Part shown: piece by piece, positions 12,139 through 23,518 of the stretch
How positions within the stretch are numbered: the first letter of the stretch is position 1
How the letters are laid out: each line of letters opens with the position of its first letter
Assembly (NCBI GenBank): GCA_027886175.1
Contig: JAJNNQ010000026.1
Location: 24,322,001-24,386,000 of the forward strand
Reading direction: 5' to 3'
DNA: 64,000 nucleotides
From: Phylloscopus collybita
Taxonomy: Eukaryota > Chordata > Aves > Passeriformes > Phylloscopidae
Notes under the pieces: generated by a model
Database searches by the model: none
What the model was told of the DNA's origin: nothing
What the model saw: the letters and a program-made list of their open reading frames with translations, nothing else
Position numbers and translations under genes: made by a program

Positions 12139-15100
12139 ATGCTCTGAAATTCATGACTATGAAATTAACAGTATTACAGAAAGGAATGGGAAATGGCCTT
12201 CTGCACATTTATTGATATCTTGAAGCTGCAGAAAAAAAAAAGTCCATTAACTTATATGTTGCAGTAATTAGCAATTTCCAGTCTCTGTGGTGTGATTAAT
12301 CCTCAAACCTAGGCTTAGAGCTCCCCTGTTCCTGCATTGGAAAGCACAGGACACAGCCAAGTTTGCACACAGTTCCCTCACTGTAAAAGTGAAGGAACTC
12401 CAGATTCTCTGTAGTGCAACTGGCATCTCCTCCTGAAACATTTTATAAGTTCCACAGTGAGCATATCAGGTTAACCTTGCACTTCTGAAAGCCACTATGT
12501 GTACTCCCTTTCTCCTCCAGCATGTCAGACAGTGGTGTATCTGTGTTCAGTCCATGGTGTGGGCAGCAGGGGGGTTGTCTCCAAGTTGTGGCTGCCTGGC
12601 TGTGTGCTGTCATTCTCTGTCTTCACATGAAAAGAGATGATGCATTGAGTTCTCTGCACCTTCAGTGCCAGGTAATGCACAGAAAGAAACCACATATAAT
12701 GTGTGTGTGTGAGGAGGCGTCCTCATCATCCTGAAAATCATCTTAACCTTGCATTCATTCTAATTTAAAAAAAAAAAATTATTTCTTATGTAACAGCTTA
12801 CTGTTATTGCTAGTTACTTTACTGATATACAATAATTGCTGCAGGTAAAGCTCCAGCTTCACTGCCCTTATATTTAAAACTAGAACATCTTTTTACCTCT
12901 GTCAGATGCCAAAAAAACACATTCAGTAGTTTGAAGTTAAAAGAACTCCTTTTTACTACATCTTTTGCTTAAGATGTTTTCAAAAGCAAAAATACAGTTA
13001 GAGCAATCTTGAGTAGCAGAAAACTTAAATCTTTTTCTGTCTGAGATTAGCCCTGAGCAGGGCTACCCAGTGGGTGCTATGATCTGGCATCATCTCATAG
13101 AATTAAAAAACTTCCTTTCCAAGCTGAATTCTCTTCTAACAGCCAAGTGCTTTTCATCCCTGTTGAAGACTTTTGCTGTTATTTTTGTATTTACTGTTAG
13201 CTTTGGTAGATTGCTACAGCTGTGCAATTTTCTTGCAAAGTCTCTGAATGGATTTCATGGTAATTTCTGCCACCAGAGAACACTGTTTATTAAAACCTTA
13301 TTAGATAGGTATTTGACAGGTTTAAAACTTCAGGCTTTGACATTGCAGAGGTAGCTCTTGTACAATGGTTTCTCAGCACATCCTTCACAAGAAGCTGTGT
13401 CTCACCAAGCAGGGTGAGTCCTAAACTTAGAGGAGGTGCAGACAGATCAGAGAAGATAATGAAAAAAAAGGTTTCATTTTGGTTTACTTCTGTTTTACCT
13501 GAAGACTATTATAGTTATCATGATAAGACCTCAGTCTTACCTTAAAGTAAAACTTTTCTGAGAGAAGAGCAGGAGCTGAAGGAGTAAGCCAAAGAATACA
13601 AGTCTTTGTACCTGTTTACCTGATTTCTTAAAAAACAGTCATGCTCCAGCCTAGGTAAAGGAAGACAGTGGAGAAGAGACAAGGAGATATATGGGAGAAT
13701 CTCCTCTAGTTAATGAAGGCCCAGGAGCACATGCATCAAGGTGAACCCTTTGGATGCCTCTCCCCTCAGCCTCTCTCCTAGTTTGGTGACTTAAGGCAAA
13801 TGACAGACATGGGTGACAGCAGCAAGAAGTGAGAGCAGCAGATTTCATGTTGTTCCAACTCAGTGCAACTGAGTTGAGTTAAGAAACTCAGTGCAACTGA
13901 ATGCTCAGGTTGCTGACATATGTTGTGGAGACAGATTTCCGCAGCATGCAGACTGAGATGCATAATCTGAACACAGTTATGAGCCAAACATCTTCAGTGT
14001 TTATTGAAAACATCCCTAATGTTTAAAATTCTGTGGCTTTCTGAAATCCAGCCTTGCAGTTATTTCTCCCTTTCAGAGAGAACCAGACACTCAGATACTT
14101 TAGGAATACGTGGGTCCCTTTTTTCCCCTCTCTCCTCACAGGAGAGACAGTTTAGCCTGCTTTTCCTGGTTCACATCCTGGGATGAATCACTGCAGACAA
14201 ACAGCAGAGAGGCAGCTCAGAGGCCCTTACAGGAGCAGAAGAGGAGCAGTCTGTCACTCTGGGCACGGTTTGCTGTGCAGAGACAGGGACAGGGGAGGAG
14301 ACTGATTTATGTGGGTCCATTTATAAGGGAGTCTGGCGTTCAGATACAGTGTGGGATTTTTCTCTGAAAAACAAACAAATACTAGTTATACTTCCCTGTC
14401 TGGAAAAACTCAGTCCTTTAGCCAGTAGCTCTCCTCTTTGCTCATTCTTTTAACTCTCACTCATGCTAAGCTACTTTAGAGGTATTTTTGGAGATATTCG
14501 GACTTGGAATGCTGTGTTCCTCCTAGCTGTTTTCAAACCCTCTTGCACGATGTTCCTTTCCACAGCACTGGTCTTTAGGCCAGCCAGAAACAAGGATATT
14601 GCTGAGCACAAAAAAGGCCTTGTGTATCCTTCCCAATAACTCTTTACAGACTGTGACATATCTGCAAGGGGATTTCAGCATAATTTTTAAAAATGCCAAA
14701 GGATATTTAAAGGCAGTGTCTGGTGACATTATGCATGGCAACACTTCCCTGTAAAGGTGGGAAGTGAGAAGAAATAAAAGCTAGACAGGATTATTTGTTG
14801 AAATGTACCAAGACTTGGTTCTGTGTGAAGGGGTGCTGTAACATCTTAGCTCTTGTAAAACTGCCCCTTGTGCCAGCCTCTGCATATGTGCACATGAGTA
14901 AAAGGGGGAGCAAGTAAGAATATGCTTGTGGCAGTACATGGACTTGTTCCCATCTATGAGATGCAGTTTTCTAGAGTTGATGTCTTGAAAATTCAGAAAT
15001 CCTGTAAATAGAAGAGAGAAAGGCTTTTGGGTAGAAGGAGAGAACTGGTGAAGTTCTACATCTCCAGAGATCCGTGCTCAGTCCTGTCATATTTTAATGT

Positions 15101-16675
15101 CGGCTATTTCGTTTGTTCATTGTTTTCTGTCAAGTATCATCCAGGCAATCTATTGGTCTGCCTGAAACCATGTCATGTATTAAAGACTAGATAAGAACTA
15201 GGAAATATTTCATCTTTGTGTGAATAAAACTCACAAGCTATTGTGTAAGGTAGTTTTTCATTGCATTGCTGCACACGTAAGCTGGATTCCTGCCAAGTGC
15301 AACAAGAGGTCTTGTCAGCCCTCTTCCAATGTTTTTTGGAGTTTATGTTCTGGCAAGCACGTTTCCTAGTTCCTATCCTGGATGCTGCTACAACTGTTGC
15401 GTGTCCCTGCTGCTGGTGGGAACACACGGAAGGACAAAGGTCTGGGACCCTCTGAAATAAATCATGAAGTTACTTTCTCAAGTAAAGTTTTATTATTATT
15501 TTTTCTTTTCTCTGTTGCCATGTACCATTATATTAGCCATACTTGTTAAATATCCATCATTAAACTTCTGATTTCTATAAAACACATTAGACATCATGGA
15601 AGGGACTGGAACCCTTAAAATTTTAGTCACTCACTTGCATTTGCCCTTAACAATTTCTGGTGTAGATAAAATACATAAAATGTATATACACACACACAGA
15701 TGCACACAAATATAAAAAAACAACAAACAAAAACATGGTTATTTTATTGAGAGCTGTTGTATTATACAGAGAGCAAAGATATGCATTAGATTTCATTTAT
15801 TTTCTCCTCAGTTTAAAACAATGTGCTATAAGCAATCACCCTACAGCTAAAAGAAATTCAAGCCATACTGTTCCTAGGAGTCTTCTGTGCCTTAAAGCTC
15901 CCCACAGATCTCACATTAAGCAATCAGTGAGTAGAGCACAGGCTTCCTATTTAAACACAGAACATCCATTGTTATGGATATGCCAAACAGGTAAGTATTC
16001 TCTCTTCCTTTCAGGTGCCCAGGTAGAATCAGTTGTAATCTTGGTTTCATCAGTTTTGAAGGGAGAGTGGATTAACCCTAAATGTTTCTAATCCCATGAT
16101 ACTCTCATGGAATACAACTGAATGTGCACTCATAGCGTGACAATTTCTGTGGTGTGCGTTACCAAAGAATGATTTATTTTCTCTAACATGTCTTGTGGAA
16201 AATATTCTGAACTGGTTTTTGGGAGGGGTTTTAATCATAATAGAAAAACGCTCAGAGAAAAATATTCTATGAAAGGTGATTCAGGTTGATAGGTGAAAAC
16301 ATTAAGGTTTTAGCACAATTTTCTCTGGTTTGTAACCAAGTAGAGTAAAGGTGGAACTAACGGGAATCTACTTAGCATTTTCCCTTAAAATAACCCAGTG
16401 ACAGATGCCTGTACCACTGTGCAGACTGATTTTCAGAATGATTTATGTTGTCAAGCATGCTAATAATTTCCTTCAAAGCTGCTTTTCCACTACTTCTCTA
16501 ACAAAATAATTCAAAGAAAGGTACTCATGACTCTAGAATACAGAGAAAACACATATTGCTGCCATAAGACTAATTTTATTTTCTACCATCAGCACCAGGA
16601 AGGTGATGTTTTTGGAAGTGTCAGGGCTGAGGGCCAGTACTGAGTTTCTACCTATATCCTTATAGAAAACAGCAA
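12139..16675. other. Unique non-coding DNA
   Basis: No gene or mobile element can be named. A segment at 12521-12672 is bounded by a pyrimidine tract plus CAG and by CAG/gtaatg, which resembles an exon, but its translation is unrecognisable. 14100-14350 and 15240-15450 are slightly GC-richer. A 16-bp sequence, aactcagtgcaactga, occurs at 13857-13872 and again at 13885-13900. A short CA-rich/A-rich tract lies at 15685-15735. Confidence 0.5.
13857..13900. repeat. Direct repeat of a 16-bp unit
   Basis: The unit aactcagtgcaactga is present twice, 28 bp apart, with no mismatch. The small intervening segment includes a further gagttgagtt. It probably reflects a local duplication. No regulatory meaning can be assigned. 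Confidence 0.85.
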
Positions 16676-16765
16676 AACTAAACTAAACTAAACTAAACTA
16701 AACTAAAACAAAACAAAACAAAACAAAACAAAACAAAACAAAACAAAACAAAATAAAATAAAATA
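16676..16765. repeat. Compound pentanucleotide array AACTA6-AAACA9-AAATA3
   Basis: Three pentamer arrays sit end to end in the same register: six AACTA (16676-16705), nine AAACA (16706-16750) and three AAATA (16751-16765). AACTA and AAATA each differ from AAACA by simple substitutions (two bases for the former, one for the latter). The shared register points to expansion from one ancestral array. Confidence 0.95.
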
Positions 16766-19339
16766 AAAGCACTTAATGGCAACTGCATTTAGTTTTCATG
16801 AAGATCAAACAATTTATTGATAGTTTTTAAATTTAAGTTACATTAATTTTATCACCCCATGTTTTTCCACCACTTACCTTTCTTCTTTTCCATAGGTTGG
16901 TCTCCTGATTCAGACAAGACTGCAGTGGTGGCAGCCAAATTGGAATGCCTTTGTTATTAATCAGAGACTGAACTTATGTCAGTGTCTTTGGTGGGGCCTC
17001 ATTCAGAAGCCATCAGGATCAATGGGAAAGCTCCAGTTAACAAGGCCTTGATGCCAGTCCAAATCTGATACCAAAGGTCTCCCAGGAAGGATCTAATTAT
17101 GGTAACACAGGGTATGGTACTTGATAATTCTTGTGCATGGGCTCATTTTTCATGGGGAAGAAAATGTATTTGCTTCCATTCCACTACAAAAAATTCCTAC
17201 GTGTGTCCTTGGGTTTTTGGCAGATGTTAAAAGCTGATCAGAAGCAGATGATGTGAGAGCAACAATATGTCCCTGAGTAACAGCAAAGCAGCAGGTGCAG
17301 GAGGAGCATATGCCAGATTCCCATCAGCAGAAGGAGCTGCGTGGAGGCCTCTCTGGGACTGCATGTAAGGTGCATGCTCCACTTTTCTTCTGGCACTGGG
17401 GAATATTAATAAGTCTTCGTCAGGCCAAGCAAATGATTTGCAAATTTTACTTTCAATTACGTAATAATTCCTATCATAAATACCTAGGGATTATCATGCA
17501 AGAAAATTTCTCATGCAAAACAACCTGGGTTTTTAAAAGCCATCATATTTTACTTTTAAAACTGATGGTCCATAAAAAAATTATGAAGGAAATTAGAAAC
17601 CTTAGCTGCCCCAAAATCTTTCGTACTCCTCCAAGAATATGGAAAGTTTCCACTTATTTATTTTTAATTCAAAAAATACTGTATAAATTTAATTTGAAAT
17701 GCTTTGATGAGACCAGTTCTGAGACATTCTTAAAAAAATTAAGAAAAGCAATGATTCAGTGACTGGAAGCTTTTTTTCTTCTGTTCAGCCCTGGCCCTCT
17801 GCTTTACTTTGAATGGATTAAATAAAAATATGTCTGTTATAATCAAAATTGAGCAATTCTGGATAGAAATTATCCAATTTTTTCCAGTGTCATATTGTAG
17901 TCTTCTCAGTGGAGCTGGACAAAAATCTGGTTTATGAAATACATATGAATACATATGCATTTTACCTTGAGAAAAAGCCAAGATTTTTCTAAAACAAAAA
18001 CCATCACACCCTGCACATAAGAGCCATCAAAAAGCACTGAGCGCACAAGACTACAAACTTTCTTGCACTGTGCCAGGTCACTTTCTAAACTCCTGCTGTG
18101 CCATACTTTTTCATGGTAGTGACCTGAAACTCATCTTCAGGAATAGAGGTGCTTTCTCTCCTTCTTCCCACCTTCAGTGGGATAAGAAATTTTCTTATTA
18201 AAACCTACAGGAAGATTTGGGGTTGATATTTTTTCTCCTAAGGAAACTTTTTTCAGAAATCTCCAGTTCTTCTCTTGAACCATATAATGGTGTTTAATGA
18301 ACCAGTTAGAAATCTAAAGATCCAGATTTAAAAAAAAAATCCTATTATTGGTTTTTCAAGTAGGATAAGGCCACAGGACAATAGAAACAAAGCACCTCTG
18401 CTGGCCTAAGTTTTTGCGATATAGTCGTCTCTGAAGCACCAAAAACATAACAAGGATTTTGTTAATTTTGTGTTTTGGAACAACTTGCATTATCACCAAG
18501 TGTTAACAAGACTAGGAATTCACTTCAAGATGACCAGCAAAAAAAAAAAATGTTCTTAAGTATTCCACAGCACTGTACTGACAGATTTCCCAGTTGTAGC
18601 TGATGCCAGGAACCACTCTACAGCTAGCCTTGAATTTTAATCAGAAATACTTGAAGAGATTGGAATGAGAATTCATGGACTGACATCCTTAGCTATCCCA
18701 AATTGTTCAATAAATAACATGTAGATATGGCAAATGTTTGAAATGGTTATTTAAATTAACCCCCTAAATTCATAAACCAACTATACGGCTTCTCCCAGAC
18801 CACGTCTATCTCTGCCCTGTGCTCCTAAATAACACACAGGCTGTAAAACTCATCCTCTTATCCTCACACAGATATTACAAGACTGAACCTTCTATGACTG
18901 GAAGTGACACACTTACACTATGTTTAGATCTTGGTAGAAGAACTTTGGTAGAAGAACTTCATAGAACTGCAAGAACTTTGCAGCTATCGCCAAAGGAATT
19001 GCCTTTGCAGTAGAAAATGAGCAAATCGGTCATCCCAGACAAACAACAGGATTTCTTGGAGCCAAAGGAGAATTAGAAGACTTATGAGAAGGTGAAATAC
19101 CTCAGCATTCGTTAGGAAATCCTAGAATGCCTATCCAGAAATGTGTTCCTGTTACACACCCATACAAAGCAGGCTGGGGAGAAACCATAATCAATAAGGC
19201 AGCCCTTCTCCCAACAGATAAAGGGGAAAGTTTCAGTTTAGATATCTAAATTTCTTCAGGGAGTTTTTGAAACTCTCCTGTTTTAGACTGGCAAAAAAAA
19301 GTTGTTCCTGCTAGAACTTCAGCAGGAAGGATGGTATAG
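16766..19339. other. Unique AT-rich non-coding DNA
   Basis: No gene recognised. An open frame of 155 codons (17295-17762, plus) is the longest one here outside repeats. It has no recognisable domain, and its codon content simply follows the AT-rich base composition. A perfect 14-bp tandem duplication lies at 18931-18958. Confidence 0.5.
18931..18958. repeat. Perfect 14-bp tandem duplication
   Basis: The unit ttggtagaagaact is present twice back to back, followed by a partial related copy (catagaactgcaagaact). It is a recent slippage or duplication event in otherwise unique sequence. Confidence 0.9.
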
Positions 19340-19344
19340 GACAT
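19340..19344. other. Left target-site duplication GACAT
   Basis: GACAT immediately precedes the TG of the LTR at 19345 and is repeated exactly after its terminal CA at 19989-19993. The LTR boundaries and a 5-bp duplication are therefore read directly from the sequence. Confidence 0.9.
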
Positions 19345-19988
19345 TGTCCTGGTTTAGGGCAAATTTGGGATGAAACTTCTAAAGGGGGTTCCTCTGGAAA
19401 GCAAACTTTAACAGCCCCTCCCCCCAGCCAGTCCAGAAAAAAGAACTTTTTCAGAGAAAAGTGGAAAAACCAATTTATTTAACAAACAAGATGCCCACAA
19501 GCACAAAGAATTAATAATATGAAACAATGAAACCTCTGGCCGCTCTGCAGAGAGATGACAAACAGAGACAGTCCGTGCCGTGGGTGCAGCTCAGCTCCCT
19601 CAGTCTCTCACCAGCCCCACTCCCTCCGCAGGGCCAGGCCCAGCGGGCCGCAGGTGCCAGCCCTCGCTGCTCCTCTGGGTTTGTCAGTCCAGAGCAGATT
19701 TAAACAGTCCCAAGAAAAAAGGAAAAAAAAACAGTCTAGGGAACTTCTCTGCCTCAGCTAGCTAAAACTAACTAAAAGCACAGGAGATCTCTGTCCCACC
19801 GCTGTCCGTGCCTCAGACGAACGCCGCAGCCAGGCCGTGTGGGAGTCAGGCAGTTTTCTCAAAACAAACTGCTGCTGCTGCTTTCTCCCCTTCGCTCCCA
19901 GAACCATTTTAAAGGTACAGAACTTAATATACAGCACATGCAGAACAGATGATTGGGGTTACAAGCACCATAAAGTCACCCTAGAACA
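19345..19988 (-). mobile_element. Complete solo ERV LTR, family A (minus strand)
   Basis: This 644-bp element begins TGTCCTGGTTTAGGG and ends CCCTAGAACA, with TG...CA ends, and is flanked by GACAT on both sides. On the minus strand it carries AATAAA (complement of 19474-19479) about 130 bp before the end, which is why I call sense as minus. It is the most CpG-rich stretch noticed in the window (about 19560-19860), and it keeps clean ends, so it is probably the youngest insertion here. A solo LTR forms when the two LTRs of a provirus recombine. No gag, pol or env remains. A 5-bp duplication is common for ERVL-like and some ERV1-like elements. The exact family needs a repeat library. Confidence 0.92.
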
Positions 19989-19993
19989 GACAT
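19989..19993. other. Right target-site duplication GACAT
   Basis: Exact partner of 19340-19344, directly after the terminal CA of the solo LTR. Confidence 0.9.
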
Positions 19994-22900
19994 GATGAAA
20001 ATTAAGATGAAAACTCTAGTGAATGATAAAGTGTTGTAGTTTTGAAAGAACAGATTATAAACTCATGTCCTAGAAAACATATTCTTCATCTTCTCTTCCC
20101 CCACTTGAATCCAGAAGGTACAAATGTTGACATAATTTTGTAATAGTATCTTTAATTCAGAAATTACTAACAATCATAATACTTAATTTTATGTGTATGT
20201 TCACAGAATTCTAAATAAATTATGCTTTTCCAAAATAATTACAGATTTATTTATCCAAATTAAAATGAAATATGCTTAAAATTAACTTTGTGACAGCTGG
20301 CAATGAGTCCATTGGAACCAGATGCCATCTGGGGATAAACAGAAAGCATCATTTTCCAGCCATTCTTCTATCCCCTTTGGATCTACTTGTGCATGAGAGA
20401 CTGCACAAACAGGAATAGGAGTAAGTTATGCTAAACCTGGTCACACACCACACCTCCACAGAAAATCCCCAGAGATGATATGCAAGACATAATTTCTTCC
20501 TTTTATAGAGGGCAGAGTAAAGCAGAGAATTTTTATTGAAATCCTTTGGGAAAATGGAGCTGAGGATGAAATGATGGACATGACTTAAATAAAAGAAAGT
20601 ATTCCGGGGCTTTTTGCAAATATCAAATGTTTACAGCTGCAGTTTAAGCTGATCCAGCTAGTTTTTTTGAGAGACTTCTACCTTCGGGGTCTCCTATTAG
20701 CCAAATTGAATCTCTCACAGTCTTGGGAAAGGATTTCACAGCTTCCTCTGGCTTGTGGTGTAGCCACTCTGTTCAGCTGGTGTCATGGATGAGTGGAATG
20801 CACCTCACTCAAAAGAGAGAAGCAGTAATATGTTTTACTCAAATGAAACAATAAGAGAGTTCAGTAAATCTGTTGGAATGTAAAACATTTTGGAATGATC
20901 CACACTGAACCTGGAGGCACAAAGGGTAAGGAGGACCCTCTCATTGATTCATGAGGTTCAGAGAGGACATGCTTCACCCCAGAACTCTGGATGGAGCCTA
21001 GGTGTGACAAGATCCAGTCTTAATCTCTGATTTAGGCAAAGTTTTATGCCTAATGGATTAGCTATACCATGTTTCTAATAACATTGAGTAGTTACATAAT
21101 AATTACATAATGGGTGAAATAATGGGTTTTCAGTATTAATTCAGCATGTTATCAGTCACTGAGGATCTGTCACAAGTAAGAGGTGTCTCCACACTGAGCA
21201 AGGAAGGATCTTAGTGTCAAGTAAGGAGTATTCCAGCTTGCAGGTTCAGCACAGGGTATGAAGTCTCTGTTGCTTCTTAGTCAGTGTAAACCAAAGTACA
21301 GCCTGGAGTCAAGTGTATCCATCACAAGTAGTCTCTGGATAACTGAAATAATTTTGTAGATTCTCAGATACTAGGAGAAGTTTTCCAATATATAGATGGA
21401 GGCTAGGAACCTTGCTGTCAGATGGGGTTTTTTTAAAATAATCCTGCCAATGTACAAAAGGATCTTTTTAGTGTCCTGCCCTGGTCCTCTGCCCTTCAGC
21501 TTCAGAAATGGCAGAGCCAAGTATAGTTCCTCTTTCTTTCCAGTTTGGTTTTGTTATTTTTATTTTTTTTCCTTCTTTTGTTGGTCTAATTACAGTATGA
21601 GGTTGTCTCTTCTGTCAGCAGGAAACATATGAGAAAAGGTTTGGAAAGTTATATGCTAAAGCTCTGTACTCTCTTACAATCCCAGCAAGAGCTGGTTTCT
21701 AATCCTTTAAATATCAGGATTTCATTAAAGTTTTCTTTCCCTCTTCTAATTCTCAGTATGATTCAACACTGAATTGAGCATTAGGCTGTTTAAACAGTAA
21801 GACATTTAGACAGAGGAACTCCAGCTGTAGTGTAAATACTATTTAACAAGATATTTTTTAAAGAAATAGTCCTGGAAAAGTCATTATAGCTATTTGTTTG
21901 CCAGAAAATATAGGAATAAGAGAAAAATTCTTTGTGTGTCATTTATTATTGTCACTTTATAGGTCAGAGAATTATAAAAAGCTCTGAGTATTTTGCAATA
22001 GCAACTTTTTACTCAAAGCTCTTCTTTTTAAAATGCAATGTCTGGATTTTAGCTATTACAATACTTCAGTGCATACTTTCAGTCACTTCAGCTGAGTTGC
22101 TTAAGTTTTTTTACAATTATGGGTGCCATGAAGATTTTATAGCCACATGTTAATGCTACCAGTTTTGCTTACTGAGTATATAAATCTCGTACCAGCATTG
22201 TCACTATCAGTCAGAAAATAACTTTTATAAGTATGACTGCTAGATGGTTTATTTAATCTAACATTTTCCAATCCACATAAAGTTAGTTAAAGTTCCTGCT
22301 ATAACCTTTTGTGACATAAAACTCACATAAATCCCATAAATATATACTACTTCTCATCAACATTAATTCTTTATGCTGACATATAATCCATAGTAAATTT
22401 GCTGTAACCTATTGATAGACTCCATATGAGACTATGAGGTTTTTTTACACAGATATTCTGAAACTCCCTAAAACACACATGGGAGAAAAACCTTGACTGT
22501 CCAGTGGTTTTAAGGTCAATACTGTCCTGTAACCTCTTGCTTTTCATAACAAGGGACTCCAAAGGCCAACTAAACTCTGACTAAACTAAAATGCTACATG
22601 AGGTGCTTACTATATTTCTGAGATAATGCATTCAATGCATTTTAACAAATTTAAGAAGACATTTCATGCTCTCACTTCCACATAAATTCTCAGTGAAAGA
22701 CCAGACTTTAAATGTGTATTAAAATTTCAGTAGGAGTACTTAGATATGGTAAGATACATTATTACTGGTTTTGCAGGTTTTGCTCAGCCCTTATGTTTCT
22801 CAAAAGAAAAGAAAACCTCCTCATTTACATAACACATGAAAATAGAGCTGAGACAAATATCCTGTGTTCAAAATACGGTGGTAAAAAACAAAAGAAGTGC

Positions 22901-23454
22901 AGCTGCACTGGTGCAACTGAAAACGACACATGAAAACATTTCCATCAAAGCAGTACAAGCTTTTCATCAAACAAAAATTAATAAGCCAAGATAATATATG
23001 AAATCACAATTCATTTTCATTTTCCTCACAATTTTACTCTCAGAAGATGGGAATTACCTTTAACAAGAAAGGCCAAAGCAGATAAAGAAGTAACTAAGGA
23101 CAAAAGCCTAAGAAAAGTAGCTGCTGTGAAATAATCATGATCATCAAAAATGATTTTATCATAACTTTCTAATATTTCCCAGCTTAGGTCAAAAATAAAA
23201 TATGGTACATGAATTTAAAACCTGCTATGAAATTATATAATTTAATAAATCAGGGAGCTCTTAGGAAAAGAGGAAGGTTGTTGACAGGTGTTTTTAAAAA
23301 AAACCCAGAACCCTCTTGAATATATGCCAAGTTTTCCAAGCATGATATCTTTACAGATCTGTGTAAGGATAGCATTATTATCTGAGGTTAAATCAGAACA
23401 AGGTCTTCTGTGCTTGTGTCATGCGTGCTTCCCTTTCAGAACGTTAAATTACCT
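19994..23454. other. Unique AT-rich non-coding DNA
   Basis: No gene, RNA or transposon recognised. Open frames are under 80 codons and carry nothing familiar. 21530-21590 is T-rich. Confidence 0.5.
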
Positions 23455-23518
23455 GGGCCAGTAGCTCAGTATGTGAGCCAGACAAGACCCGGGGAGATAA
23501 GATATAAATTCCACCCCA
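23455..23518 (+). other. tRNA-like relic (possible SINE head)
   Basis: The sequence gggccag TA gctc agtatgt gagc fits tRNA spacing: a 7-base acceptor strand, T8 and A9, a perfect 4-bp D stem (GCTC/GAGC), and an A-box-like TAGCTCAGTATG. Downstream, aaattccacccc sits where a degraded B box (ggttcgatcccc) would be. The anticodon stem does not pair, and no complement to the acceptor strand is present, so it cannot be a working tRNA. Songbirds have a tRNA-Ile-derived SINE with a similar head, but I see no CR1-like tail here. Chance resemblance remains possible. Confidence 0.35.

Noticed and set aside
12521..12672. Exon-like segment with a pyrimidine tract plus CAG before it and a gtaatg donor after it
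   Set aside because: Splice-like signals are common by chance. The translation (starting MSDSGVSVF) is not recognisable, and no partner exons are seen.
16880..16985. Pyrimidine tract plus atag followed by a non-repetitive stretch, considered as an exon
   Set aside because: No open frame of useful length continues and no convincing donor site follows.
17295..17762. 155-codon plus-strand open frame
   Set aside because: No domain or family recognised. It is lysine/leucine-rich in line with AT-rich DNA, there is no splice or promoter context, and it is unlike a single-exon vertebrate gene.
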